NCBI RefSeq assembly: GCF_001293125.1
Contig: NZ_CP009312.1
Span: 810,608 to 874,607, forward strand
Source: Lawsonella clevelandensis
GTDB lineage: Bacteria > Actinomycetota > Actinomycetes > Mycobacteriales > Mycobacteriaceae
Reading direction: 5' to 3'
Length of the DNA stretch: 64,000 nt
The position numbers and the translations under genes were made by a program. Shown here in pieces: positions 1 through 8,151 of the stretch (within the stretch, counting starts at the first letter, position 1; the number at the start of each line of letters is the position of its first letter). The notes beneath the pieces were generated by a model. That model was not told the origin of the DNA. It ran no database searches and saw nothing but the letters and a program-made list of their open reading frames with translations.

Positions 1-1203
1 AGGAGTGGTACCTGAGGCCATACTGGTGGGGCCACTAACTGAACCGACACCGCTCCCTTGGCTGGGGGGCAACGGATGGGCTGCATTCGGTGTGGTCTCC
101 GCTGGAGGCATGCCCTTTCCAGGGGTGGCCTTGGGGATGTCTGTAGTGTCCGGGGGCGGGACTACCGGCTGGGCAAGAACAGACTTCGCACCAGCCGGGC
201 TGGCCGCGATGAAAGGAGCATCCACTACTCCATTAGAATTCGCGGGAATGAAAGATCGTTGAGGTGGTGTGGACGGATCGTAATCGCTCTTAAACGCCCG
301 AAGTGGAACTGGAAACTCGACCTTGCTCGTATCTACTTCATGCAGCTGAGGATTATAGTGATTTCGCAGAACAGCGTTCGCTTCCTCACTATAACGAGAG
401 CCATCAAACGGTTTCTGTTCAGCTGCAGCTTTAGTCTGTGCACGTTCCGATTCATCGGCAATAGCATTTAGGTGAGTACGGGTCTCAGCGTAGCTTCTCG
501 TAAACGCATCTAGGCGACTACCGATTTCGTGCGTCCTTCGTGAAAGCTGATCTATTGAGACTGACCAACGGCGAATGCCTTCCCCTGCTGCACTCGTAAA
601 CGTGCCTTGCGATCCAGAATTCTCAACTTCAGAAGCAATTTTCTTAATACCATCGGCGAGATGAGAAAGATTCTTGCTGGCATCAACCCAAGCCGTTGCA
701 CACTCATAAAACGTCGATGGATCATATTTAGAAAAACCAACTGCAAGTGCTGAAACATCCTGCTCAAGTGGCTCTTCTACGATCTCGATCCCATGGCTAG
801 CGTAGGTCAAATAATGCTCGCCATTCTTGAGCTCGAAACCCTTACCAAGGTCTTGCATACCCTTTTGATAGTGCGGTTCATGCTTCAGATTTCCCGAGAT
901 ATTGTCATAGACAAGGTCCAGAATCTCGCCGAAATCATCATCAACATAGTTCAGAGTTTCACATTGTTTAGCGAGTGCTTGCCAAACACAGTCTCCCTCA
1001 GAGGCATGCCATGTCATCACTTTCAACAGTCCATGATTGGAGTCAGCAAGAGCATTTATCTGATTGAAGATACTCTGAAGAGAAACAAGTTGGGAGCTTA
1101 AGCCATGGAACGAGCATTTGTTGTAACTCGTAATGTCAATGTCTGAAACAAGCTTTTGTAACTTCTTTGAGGCCAATTGAAGATCATCGACCCTTATATT
1201 CAT
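1..1203 (-). CDS. WXG100/PPE-like hypothetical protein, 3' end outside the window
   Basis: An open frame runs on the minus strand from ATG at 1203 to the first base of the window with no stop (401 codons visible), so the protein continues beyond position 1. The first ~290 residues look helical and polar. A segment near residue 190 reads FTSAAGEGIRRWSVSIDQL and is followed by heptad-like helix, reminiscent of WXG100/ESX-type helical hairpins. From about residue 290 the protein is rich in Pro, Ala, Thr and Ser, as in PPE or Esp-like tails. A purine-rich AGGGGAAG lies upstream of the ATG. It sits 19 bp downstream of a DUF3558-type lipoprotein gene on the same strand, probably in one transcript. 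Base composition is visibly more AT-rich than the cell-wall genes, which suggests transfer. The ESX link is inference from helix pattern and tail; no exact family was recognised. Confidence 0.6.
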   Translation of the reverse strand, partial: MNIRVDDLQLASKKLQKLVSDIDITSYNKCSFHGLSSQLVSLQSIFNQINALADSNHGLLKVMTWHASEGDCVWQALAKQCETLNYVDDDFGEILDLVYDNISGNLKHEPHYQKGMQDLGKGFELKNGEHYLTYASHGIEIVEEPLEQDVSALAVGFSKYDPSTFYECATAWVDASKNLSHLADGIKKIASEVENSGSQGTFTSAAGEGIRRWSVSIDQLSRRTHEIGSRLDAFTRSYAETRTHLNAIADESERAQTKAAAEQKPFDGSRYSEEANAVLRNHYNPQLHEVDTSKVEFPVPLRAFKSDYDPSTPPQRSFIPANSNGVVDAPFIAASPAGAKSVLAQPVVPPPDTTDIPKATPGKGMPPAETTPNAAHPLPPSQGSGVGSVSGPTSMASGTTP

Positions 1204-1222
1204 CTCAAACACTGAACTTCCC

Positions 1223-1912
1223 CTACTCTACTTTCGTCACGATACTCATTAGCTCGTTGCAGGCTTCGTCGTGGCTTTTGGGGTCTTTGCCGGTGATCGC
1301 TGCCGCATATGCCACACCGTCATGCTCATAATTCAAAGAACACTCAAATCCCTGTAATGATGTTCCTTCACCGACGAACTTGATATGCCCCATGTAGTAG
1401 CTCCGCCCGTCACGTTTCACTACACCCCGCAGTTCAAATCCGTCCCGATGATTCGCCTCATCCAGTGACTTTTCTTGGCTGAAGAAGAACTGAATCTGCC
1501 CTTTGTTGTGCGACCAATAACACGAGTACTTCCCCACTCCCCCGTCTCGATTGAGTAGATCTTTCTGCGGGTCAAACCCCACCTTCCGCAGCGCCGACAC
1601 ATTCACCTGATTACAAATCGCCAACCAATCAGAGGTTTGCTTCAAACCCCACTTCCGATAAATCGCCAGATTCCTATCAACATCTTCACCGGTTTTTACT
1701 GAATCCCAGGATTGATCCGGCTCAACTCCCTCGGTATGGTTCGCATAAATGTGGTCAGGGTTTCGTTGACTACTGCTCGACCAACTGGCGCTCGTGTTGT
1801 CGTTAAGAACTGACTGGTTGTCACATCCCGCTAGTCCACCAAGAACAGTGCAGACAAAAGCAACAGCTGTGAGCTTCTTCCCTGGAGAAGTCAGTGAGAA
1901 CGAGGACATCAT
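1223..1912 (-). CDS. DUF3558-type secreted lipoprotein
   Basis: A 229-residue protein starts at ATG 1912, chosen because AAAGG lies about 9 nt upstream and because the following Lys-Lys plus hydrophobic stretch ends in a lipobox LAGC (Cys30). After the lipid-anchored Cys comes a Ser/Asn-rich linker. The mature domain has the pattern typical of DUF3558 lipoproteins of Actinobacteria: a Cys in an ICNQV helix, a GFDPQ loop, a CYW strand, a later EC strand, and a terminal ACNELM helix. Function of the family is unknown; it is an exported, membrane-anchored protein. A longer reading from 1963 exists but would bury the signal peptide. A decayed homologue lies directly upstream (1982-2204), so this is the surviving copy of a duplicated pair. 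Confidence 0.75.
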   Translation of the reverse strand: MMSSFSLTSPGKKLTAVAFVCTVLGGLAGCDNQSVLNDNTSASWSSSSQRNPDHIYANHTEGVEPDQSWDSVKTGEDVDRNLAIYRKWGLKQTSDWLAICNQVNVSALRKVGFDPQKDLLNRDGGVGKYSCYWSHNKGQIQFFFSQEKSLDEANHRDGFELRGVVKRDGRSYYMGHIKFVGEGTSLQGFECSLNYEHDGVAYAAAITGKDPKSHDEACNELMSIVTKVE

Positions 1913-1981
1913 CGGAGAGAACCTTTCAACAGTGAGCACTACGCCCAGCATTAAACCACGCACAGCACTGTCGTAGGGGCG

Positions 1982-2204
1982 CTACTTTCGCGGAGGCACC
2001 ATCTCGATAAGCTCATCACAAGCCTGCTGAAGCGAATGAACTCTGTGCGGGAGGATCCGCTGCGGCAGAACTCAAGCTGATTCTTTCTGAGCCCACCGAC
2101 TGCCCATCGCATCCGACCAGGCAGAGGATGAGGCCGGCGAATACCACCACGTAGATGACGCGTTCAAGATAGCGGGATGCAGTACTGCGGGTAGTCATAG
2201 TCAT
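1982..2204 (-). pseudogene. Decayed DUF3558-type lipoprotein (internal deletion and frameshift)
   Basis: The 5' part, starting at ATG 2204 behind AAGGAC, encodes a signal peptide with lipobox LVGC (Cys32) and then CDGQSV, like the CDNQSV after the lipobox of the neighbour at 1223-1912. After only about 60 codons this frame stops at 2016. In the next frame the bases just before and after that stop encode LQQACDELIEMVPPRK and stop at 1982. That matches the DEACNELMSIV C-terminus of the intact neighbour. So the two ends of a DUF3558 lipoprotein remain, in different frames, with about 170 central residues deleted. A short novel lipopeptide from the 5' frame is possible but less likely. Confidence 0.75.
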
Positions 2205-2363
2205 GGGTGCTGTCCTTCGGTGATGCGGTAGGAACCGCATTGTGGTGCTGTGGTAAGTACCAGGAAATTACCGCATGGCCCACCTGCACACGGGGAGCTA
2301 CATTCCCGCACAAATGCCATAGATACGCCCCCACCTGCGGGGAAAGAAAACGAAACTAGGTGT

Positions 2364-2420
2364 GCGCGGGCTACAACCGATGGGAGGGTGGCAACCTATG
2401 CGTGGGCTGCAACCGATGGG
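2364..2420. repeat. Imperfect 21-bp direct repeat, period 36
   Basis: GCGCGGGCTACAACCGATGGG at 2364-2384 recurs with two changes at 2400-2420. It lies just past the stop of the SGNH hydrolase gene, in a 240-bp non-coding gap (2205-2444) where nothing else is recognised. Confidence 0.6.
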
Positions 2421-2444
2421 GAAATCCGCAACCTTCGGGGGCCG

Positions 2445-3542
2445 CTACAGTTTGCGGGACTGCATCTCCCACAGCGAAACCTCCGACTGGTAGCGCTCCA
2501 CCACCGCCTGGGTCACATACTGCAGGCCAGGAACGGTGTAGTGGTAGCGGGCACCCACCTCTTCGTGGTTGAGAATGAACCGCTCGGGGTCGGCGGCGCA
2601 GAGGGTGTGGCCGGTGACGTCGCGGAACGGCACGTTGAACACGCCACTGCTGGCAACCTCCAAGCCGCGGTCGCGCATCACTGCGGTGCTGTAGTCGGCC
2701 GCCCGGGTGGTGGCGTTGGAGAGGGATTCGTCCGCTCCCCGCCGCAGATTCTCCACTCGTGCCATCTCCAGAGGCGTCATGTTGGGCAGGTTCTTGCAAC
2801 CCACACCTTCCACTAGTGGCAGGTAGCCGACGGTGACGATCATGGCCTTGGGGGCCAGGGCACGAATGTCCTGCAGCACGTCAACCAGGTCCTGCTCCAC
2901 CGCGCTCTGTTCTGCATGCGGCAGGTAGGGGCCAGTGCCGGGGAAGGCGTTGTCGCTGATCAGCTGGTTCTGCACATGTAGGTCGTTGGAGCCGTAGCTC
3001 AACAGCACCAGCCGGGTGGTGGGGCCCACATACTTTTTGGCGTTGAGTTTCCAGTAGAGGCCAGAGCGTGCGCCTGCACAGGAGAGGTCCGCCATGGGCA
3101 GTCCCAGTTTGGCAGAGACGCGTTGTGGCCAGGCGCCCTCGTAGTGCTTGCACTTGCTTAACGGGTTTTCTGCTTGCTTCTTGGTGGGTGCCAGGGACAT
3201 GGTGGAGTCCCCGAACACCACCATTGGGTAGCCGTCCGGGTAGGGGTTGGGGATGGGCAGTTCGATTTCGCTGCTGGGGGTGGCGATCTTCGTTTTTGCC
3301 ACCTTCTTGGGCTGCTTCTTCGCCATGGAGGTGGCGGGGGTACGCTCCTTGTTGTTGTGTGTGGTGGGTGACGGCTTGTGGGTAGCGACCTGCGGATTTT
3401 CGGTGGAGGCGATAATTGCTTCCTCATGGGAAGTAAATAGTCCGCCCGTCGCCAGCTGGGATACAGCCAGGATGACGGTGGCGGCTAGGGTTCCCGCCAC
3501 AATGCCCACGCGCTGCGTACGAGATAGGTCTTTACGCTGCAT
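2445..3542 (-). CDS. Membrane-anchored/secreted SGNH (GDSL) hydrolase, copy 1
   Basis: Predicted extracytoplasmic SGNH-fold esterase or acyl-hydrolase of 365 residues. The start at ATG 3542 is preferred over GTG 3578 because it aligns with the start of its paralogue at 4988. Residues 12-32 form a signal anchor, followed by a Thr/Lys/Pro-rich linker to about residue 100. Block I is VVFGDSTM (nucleophile Ser113), block III is SYGSNDLHV, and a late RYHYT segment probably supplies the catalytic His. The substrate cannot be read from sequence; cell-wall acyl groups or lipids are plausible. The downstream paralogue shares the linker design and core motifs (SCxGA, QLISDNAxPGTGP, GYLPLV, CKNLPNMT). 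It is one of two copies flanking a tRNA-Ser gene. Confidence 0.85.
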   Translation of the reverse strand: MQRKDLSRTQRVGIVAGTLAATVILAVSQLATGGLFTSHEEAIIASTENPQVATHKPSPTTHNNKERTPATSMAKKQPKKVAKTKIATPSSEIELPIPNPYPDGYPMVVFGDSTMSLAPTKKQAENPLSKCKHYEGAWPQRVSAKLGLPMADLSCAGARSGLYWKLNAKKYVGPTTRLVLLSYGSNDLHVQNQLISDNAFPGTGPYLPHAEQSAVEQDLVDVLQDIRALAPKAMIVTVGYLPLVEGVGCKNLPNMTPLEMARVENLRRGADESLSNATTRAADYSTAVMRDRGLEVASSGVFNVPFRDVTGHTLCAADPERFILNHEEVGARYHYTVPGLQYVTQAVVERYQSEVSLWEMQSRKL

Positions 3543-3619
3543 GGAACTCACCAACTTCTTGAACAACAAACTTCGCACTCTGTTCCGCCCCGCACACTGG
3601 CCACTGGCTGGTGCGCAGG

Positions 3620-3667
3620 TAAAAAGGAAACCCCAGACTCGATCCGGAATCCGGCCTCACCTGGGGT
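3620..3667 (-). terminator. Intrinsic terminator after tRNA-Ser
   Basis: On the minus strand, just past the tRNA 3' end, ACCCCAG (3667-3661) pairs with CTGGGGT (3636-3630). An inner CCGGA/TCCGG lies in the loop, and TTTCCTTTTT follows at 3629-3620. This is a standard hairpin plus U-tract. Confidence 0.7.
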
Positions 3668-3678
3668 GTCCCGAAGGC

Positions 3679-3764
3679 GGAAGTGAAGGGATTTGAACCC
3701 CTGGTCCGCGCTAACGGACGCTCGCTTTCAAGGCGAGTGCATTCGGCCGCTCTGCCACACTTCC
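3679..3764 (-). tRNA. tRNA-Ser (anticodon UGA)
   Basis: The minus strand from 3764 to 3679 folds as an 86-nt class II tRNA. The acceptor stem is GGAAGTG/CACTTCC, the anticodon loop is CTTGAAA with anticodon TGA, there is a long variable arm (GCGTCCGTTAGCGCGGAC), and the T-loop is GGTTCAAATCC. CCA is not encoded. It lies between two SGNH hydrolase paralogues and is followed by its own terminator. Confidence 0.95.
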
Positions 3765-3821
3765 TTGCGCCATCACTGGCGTCTTTTCCATGTTACCGGC
3801 AAGGCCCGGCCACCTGAAAAC

Positions 3822-4988
3822 CTAGTGGGCGAAATTACGCACCTGACGCTGCCATACCCGCTGTTCCGACCAGTACTTCCGCAACACTCGGTCCGCAATG
3901 TAGCTCAAACCCTTGGTGGTGTAGTGGTAGCGTACACCCTTCTTTTCCTTATTGAGGATGAAACGCTGCGAGGTCTTGGCACACAAGTCATGCCCAGACA
4001 CTTTACGGAACGGCACATTGTAGATACCCGGCGACACCACCTGGAGGCCCTGGTTTACCCATTTTTGTTTACTTAACGTCGCCACTCGGTTGGTGGAATT
4101 CGTCAACGCAATGTCGGCGTTCTCCCGCAGATGACGCACTCGCGCCGTCTCCAACCGTGTCATATTGGGCAGGTTCTTGCACTGTGCCTCCTGCACCAGC
4201 GGCAGGTAACCGACGGTCAGAATCATGGCGTTGGGGGCACGCTTACGCACATCCCGCAGGATTTTCACCAGGGACCCTTCCACCTCTTGCCGGGTCTTCC
4301 CCTCAAAACGGGGGCCGGTGCCGGGTAGTGCGTTGTCGCTGATCAGCTGGAATACCACCCGCAGGTCATTCGAGCCGTAGCTCACCACCACCAGTTGGGT
4401 GCGCGGCCCCAGGTACTTATCCAGCTGCTTCTGCCAGTACGCCCCCGTCTTGGCGCCGGAGCAGGACAGGTCCGCCAGCGGCAAGTGCAGGGACTCGGAC
4501 ACCTGCAGCGGCCAGGTTCCGGTGTAGTGGCTGCAGGAGCCGAACGGGTTGGTGCGGCGCTCCGTGGGGGCCAGCGCCATGGTGGAATCCCCGAACGCCA
4601 CCATTGGGTAGCCGAAGCGGTAGCGGTTGGGCTTCTTCTTGGCAGCGTTGGTGCCGGTGGCGAAGTTCATCCCTTGGCGGGCATCCCATAGGTGTACGCT
4701 GCTGCCGTCCTGCGGGGAGGGTGACGAGTCCCGGGACGTACCACCGTGGCTACGCCCGGCGCCGGTGGAGGTGGAGCCGGAACCATCCGGCGTGTGCTTG
4801 GGGGTGAGAGTGACGGATTCGGGGGGCACAACAACATTCGGCAGGGCAGCCTGGGCGGTGGCGATGCCGTCGTCTTCCGAAAAGACACCCGTGAGGGTGC
4901 CGATGGTGCCCAGACCGAGGGCGGCCGTCAGCACCAGGGCGCCCGCGACGACCGTGCGTCGCGTGAAACGGAAGAGCTTGTTGTGCAT
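3822..4988 (-). CDS. Membrane-anchored/secreted SGNH (GDSL) hydrolase, copy 2
   Basis: Predicted exported SGNH esterase, 388 residues, from ATG 4988. A twin-arginine-like stretch (FTRRTVVAG) opens a hydrophobic signal segment at residues 9-36, then a low-complexity Ser/Thr/Gly linker to about residue 120. Block I is AFGDSTMAL (Ser135); VSYGSNDLRV is block III; VRYHYTT near the C-terminus carries the likely catalytic His. It shares strings such as LADLSCSGAKTG and GYLPLV with the copy at 2445-3542, so the pair arose by duplication. The gene is divergent from the oxidoreductase at 5093 with a short shared promoter region. Substrate unknown. Confidence 0.85.
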   Translation of the reverse strand: MHNKLFRFTRRTVVAGALVLTAALGLGTIGTLTGVFSEDDGIATAQAALPNVVVPPESVTLTPKHTPDGSGSTSTGAGRSHGGTSRDSSPSPQDGSSVHLWDARQGMNFATGTNAAKKKPNRYRFGYPMVAFGDSTMALAPTERRTNPFGSCSHYTGTWPLQVSESLHLPLADLSCSGAKTGAYWQKQLDKYLGPRTQLVVVSYGSNDLRVVFQLISDNALPGTGPRFEGKTRQEVEGSLVKILRDVRKRAPNAMILTVGYLPLVQEAQCKNLPNMTRLETARVRHLRENADIALTNSTNRVATLSKQKWVNQGLQVVSPGIYNVPFRKVSGHDLCAKTSQRFILNKEKKGVRYHYTTKGLSYIADRVLRKYWSEQRVWQRQVRNFAH

Positions 4989-5079
4989 GGTGGTACTCGC
5001 AATTCTGTTGAGTTCGTGGTCAGTATGACAAAAGAAGGAAACCCCTGCTCGGGCAGCACCGAAAACGCAGCGTGTTGGC

Positions 5080-5085
5080 TACATT
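5080..5085 (+). promoter_or_regulatory. -10 hexamer TACATT (leaderless candidate)
   Basis: TACATT ends 7 nt before ATG 5093, the distance expected when transcription starts at or next to the A of the start codon. No Shine-Dalgarno sequence lies between. No clear -35 box is seen. Confidence 0.5.
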
Positions 5086-5092
5086 AAGAACC

Positions 5093-6097
5093 ATGTATGC
5101 GCACGCCTTACCCGTCTGCCGCGGCCCCCGGTCACTCACCTGGAGGCACGTCCCCGACCCAGTTCCCGGCCCCGGCGAAGTCCTCCTGCAAGTGGCAGCT
5201 GTCGCTGTCAACCGCATGGACCTCGCCCAGACCCAAGGCCGCTACCAGCCGCCCGCCGGCGTCGCACCCTACCCCGGCATCGAATGCTCCGGCAGGATTG
5301 TCGCCCTGGGGCCAGACCAACCAGAAGGCTCACCCTGGCAGGTGGGGGATGAATGCTGTGCCCTCCTCAACGGGGGTGGCTACGCCGAGTTGGCGGTCGC
5401 ACCCACACTGCAACTTCTCCCCATCCCACAGGGGATAGCCCTGGTCGATGCTGCCGCACTCCCGGAGGCTGCCTGCGTCGCCTGGTCCACCCTCGTCATG
5501 GAAGGCCGCCTGGCTCCCGGCAACACCGTCCTCATTGAAGGCGGATCTGGTGGTATGGGATCCTTCGCTATTCAGTTAGCCAAAGCCCTCGGCGCGGGAG
5601 TGGTCGCGATGGCCGGCACCGACCAAGGGGTTAACCTGTGCTGGGACTTGGGTGCAGATGTTGCCCTCAACTATCGTGACGAAGACCCCGTCATGTCGCT
5701 CCGCACACTCGGCGGCGCCAACGTCATCTTCGACCTGATGGGCGCATCGCATTTGGCCCAACACATTGAGTGCATTGCGCCCGGGGGCAGAATTGTTACA
5801 GTCTCCCTGCAAGGAAAATTAGACAACCCGGTGGATATGGGTGTCCTCATGCCACAACTCATGGGGAAACGCGGCGCCATCATCACCACCAGTATGCGTA
5901 GCCGCCCCGCCACCGGCCCCGGCTCCAAAGCAGAGGTCATCCGGCATGTCACCCAGCATGTGTGGCCACTCATCGCCACAGGCCTCATTGGGCCCGTCAT
6001 CCAGCGCCGCGTTCCCATCCGCTCCGCCCATGACGTCCTCACCGACGTGCAAAACCGCACTACCCTGGGGAAGTCGGTCCTGCGTGTAGGCCGCTAG
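5093..6097 (+). CDS. Quinone-oxidoreductase-like MDR family protein (NADPH:quinone reductase/PIG3 type)
   Basis: A 334-residue zinc-independent medium-chain dehydrogenase/reductase, likely a cytosolic NADPH-dependent oxidoreductase. The N-terminal GroES-like domain has VPGPGEVLLQV and VNRMDLAQ, PYPGIECSG follows near residue 62, and the Rossmann nucleotide site is IEGGSGGMGSFAIQLAK near residue 145. Zinc-binding residues of alcohol dehydrogenases are not apparent. The start at ATG 5093 is chosen over GTG 5072 because the MxAHAL start fits the family and a -10 box lies inside the longer version. It stands before the wzm operon but is separated by about 90 bp, so a cell-wall role is not implied. 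Substrate unknown. Confidence 0.85.
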   Translation: MYAHALPVCRGPRSLTWRHVPDPVPGPGEVLLQVAAVAVNRMDLAQTQGRYQPPAGVAPYPGIECSGRIVALGPDQPEGSPWQVGDECCALLNGGGYAELAVAPTLQLLPIPQGIALVDAAALPEAACVAWSTLVMEGRLAPGNTVLIEGGSGGMGSFAIQLAKALGAGVVAMAGTDQGVNLCWDLGADVALNYRDEDPVMSLRTLGGANVIFDLMGASHLAQHIECIAPGGRIVTVSLQGKLDNPVDMGVLMPQLMGKRGAIITTSMRSRPATGPGSKAEVIRHVTQHVWPLIATGLIGPVIQRRVPIRSAHDVLTDVQNRTTLGKSVLRVGR

Positions 6098-6175
6098 CCA
6101 CACCGTCGCCCCATTTCCCCACCCCCGAGGTGGTTTGGTGACGCGTCCAGTACCTAACTTTTCCTGCTAGGAAGG

Positions 6176-6181
6176 TAGGCT
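6176..6181 (+). promoter_or_regulatory. -10 hexamer TAGGCT upstream of wzm
   Basis: TAGGCT ends 6 nt before GTG 6188. The same hexamer, spacing and start codon are found before the emb gene at 33248. An AGGAAGG lies just upstream but at 12 nt is far for a ribosome site, so a leaderless start is plausible. Confidence 0.45.
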
Positions 6182-6187
6182 CAAAGA

Positions 6188-7096
6188 GTGCACAAAGTAG
6201 AACGAACTGCTGGTGTGATCCCCGATCACGACCACACCGGCCTCGGTATTCTCGCGAAAACCTTTGAAGGCGAACCGCCCAAGTCGGACTCCTTCACGTT
6301 CAAACGCGCCTTTGGCGACCTGAAGGACGGCTGGAAATCCGATCAACTGTGGCTCCAACTGGGCTGGCAGGACATCAAGCAACGCTACCGTCGCTCCACC
6401 CTCGGCCCCCTCTGGATCACCATTGCCACCGGCGTGATGGCTGTTGCCTTGGGCCTCCTCTACTCCCTGCTCTTCAAAGAGGAACTTTCCTATTTCCTCC
6501 CCCACGTCACCCTCGGCCTCATCCTGTGGGGCTTCATCGCCGGGTGCATTCAGGAAGGTGCCCAAGTCTTCATTGCCAACGAAGGCCTCATTAAGCAGCT
6601 ACCTGCACCGCTCAGCGTGCACGTCTACCGGCTGGTCTGGCGGCAAACCCTCTTCCTGGCCCACAACATGATTATCTACCTCATCTTGTTGGTCGTCTTC
6701 CGCCCTCATCTGGGCTGGGACGCGCTCCTTTTCCTCCCCGCACTCCTCCTTTTCCTCCTCAATGGCGTGTGGGTGGCCATGTTCTTCGGCATCATCTCCA
6801 CCCGCTTCCGCGACGTCGCCCCGCTGGTGGACTCCCTCGTGCAACTGTGCTTCTACATGACCCCCATCGTGTGGACCACCCGCACTCTCTACTCCAACAA
6901 CACCATGTCGGAGCGCGCCCGGCTGGCCGAGCTTAACCCGCTGTACCACTACATGGAGATCATGCGCTCCCCGCTGATGGGCCTCGACGTCGCCCCCTAC
7001 CACTGGTATATCGTCATTGGCTTCACCGTCATAGGCTGGGGCCTGATGCTCCTCGTCATGAAAAAGGCACGCGGCCGCGTGTCCTACTGGGTATAA
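6188..7096 (+). CDS. wzm: Galactan ABC exporter permease Wzm (Rv3783/RfbD-like)
   Basis: A 302-residue ABC-2 type permease. Residues 1-55 are cytoplasmic. The family-typical QLGWQDIKQRYRRSTLGPLW follows, then six hydrophobic segments (about 75-95, 105-125, 150-170, 180-205, 215-235, 270-290). In mycobacteria Wzm with Wzt moves lipid-linked galactan from cytoplasm to periplasm for arabinan addition. The gene is followed 19 bp later by wzt and then glfT1, matching the wzm/wzt/glfT1 grouping of M. tuberculosis. The start is a GTG, as no in-frame ATG fits the family N-terminus. Confidence 0.9.
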   Translation: MHKVERTAGVIPDHDHTGLGILAKTFEGEPPKSDSFTFKRAFGDLKDGWKSDQLWLQLGWQDIKQRYRRSTLGPLWITIATGVMAVALGLLYSLLFKEELSYFLPHVTLGLILWGFIAGCIQEGAQVFIANEGLIKQLPAPLSVHVYRLVWRQTLFLAHNMIIYLILLVVFRPHLGWDALLFLPALLLFLLNGVWVAMFFGIISTRFRDVAPLVDSLVQLCFYMTPIVWTTRTLYSNNTMSERARLAELNPLYHYMEIMRSPLMGLDVAPYHWYIVIGFTVIGWGLMLLVMKKARGRVSYWV

Positions 7097-7115
7097 GAGA
7101 GGGGACAGCACCACC

Positions 7116-8150
7116 ATGAGCCACAAAGAAAACCGCGCCGAAGCAGCCGCCGCCCGCGCCGCCGAACGTGCCGCCCGTCGTGCCGCCCGCGTCAGCCTCT
7201 CCGACCGTCTTCATCGGCCCGCCCCCCGCACCACCGACGTCTCTATCGACACCTACGATGCCTGCGTCGACTTCCCTATCTTCGACGCCCGCACCCGCTC
7301 CCTCAAACAAACCTTCCTGGGTGCCGCCGGCGGCGCCATCGGCCGTAATAGCAGCAACGTCGTTGTCGTAGAAGCCCTCAAAAACATCAACCTGCACCTG
7401 CGGGAAGGCGACCGGGTAGGCCTAGTTGGCCACAACGGCGCCGGAAAATCCACGCTACTGCGCCTCCTCTCCGGCATCTACGAGCCCACCCGCGGCTCCG
7501 CCGAAGTCCACGGACGCGTCGCCCCCGTCTTCGACCTGGGCATCGGCATGGATCCGGAAATCTCTGGCTACGAAAACATCATCATTCGCGGCCTCTTCCT
7601 CGGGCAGACCCGCCAGCAGATGAAAGAAAAGATGGAAGAGATCGCCGAGTTCACCGAACTGGGCGAATACTTAGACATGCCGCTACGCACCTACTCCAGC
7701 GGTATGCGCATCCGCCTCGCCCTAGGTGTCGTCACCTCCATCGACCCCGAGATTCTGCTGCTGGACGAAGGTCTCGGCGCGGTGGACGCGGCGTTTATGA
7801 GGAAAGCCCGCCACCGCCTGAAGGACATGGTGCAGCGCTCCGGCCTACTGGTGTTCGCCAGCCACTCCAATGAATTCCTGGCGCAGCTGTGCGATAAAGC
7901 CATCTGGATTGACCACGGCGAAGCTGTGCTAGCAGGGTCTGTCGAGGAAGTGGTACGCGCCTATGAAGGCAATGAGGCGGGCGACCATGTTGCCAACATT
8001 ATTGCCCAGATGGAGCGGGAGGACCGGGAACGCGGTATCGACTCGCGCCGACTGATTGTGCCACACGGTATTGAGCAGCCGGGTGATGATGACAGTGCGG
8101 CGGCTGGCACTGATGCAGGTGCCGCTGGCGAACCGGGCGAAGGAGCATAG
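7116..8150 (+). CDS. wzt: Galactan ABC exporter ATPase Wzt (Rv3781/RfbE-like)
   Basis: A 344-residue ABC ATPase that powers the Wzm permease. Walker A is GHNGAGKST (residues 105-113), the signature is TYSSGMRIRLAL, and Walker B is EILLLDEGLGAVD, followed by the switch His in FASHS. There is no C-terminal sugar-binding domain like that of O-antigen Wzt proteins; the tail from about 300 is acidic and low complexity. The first 30 residues are unusually Ala/Arg/Glu-rich, a likely coiled or disordered extension. A GAGAGGGGA ribosome site lies upstream. The stop is 1 nt before the glfT1 start, indicating tight translational coupling. Confidence 0.92.
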   Translation: MSHKENRAEAAAARAAERAARRAARVSLSDRLHRPAPRTTDVSIDTYDACVDFPIFDARTRSLKQTFLGAAGGAIGRNSSNVVVVEALKNINLHLREGDRVGLVGHNGAGKSTLLRLLSGIYEPTRGSAEVHGRVAPVFDLGIGMDPEISGYENIIIRGLFLGQTRQQMKEKMEEIAEFTELGEYLDMPLRTYSSGMRIRLALGVVTSIDPEILLLDEGLGAVDAAFMRKARHRLKDMVQRSGLLVFASHSNEFLAQLCDKAIWIDHGEAVLAGSVEEVVRAYEGNEAGDHVANIIAQMEREDRERGIDSRRLIVPHGIEQPGDDDSAAAGTDAGAAGEPGEGA

Positions 8151-8151
8151 C

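Noticed and set aside
793-1101. 102-codon plus-strand frame
   Set aside because: Lies opposite the continuous minus-strand WXG/PPE-like gene, which explains the region better.
2250-2816. 188-codon plus-strand frame overlapping the SGNH hydrolase
   Set aside because: The SGNH gene has clear catalytic motifs; this frame is its shadow.
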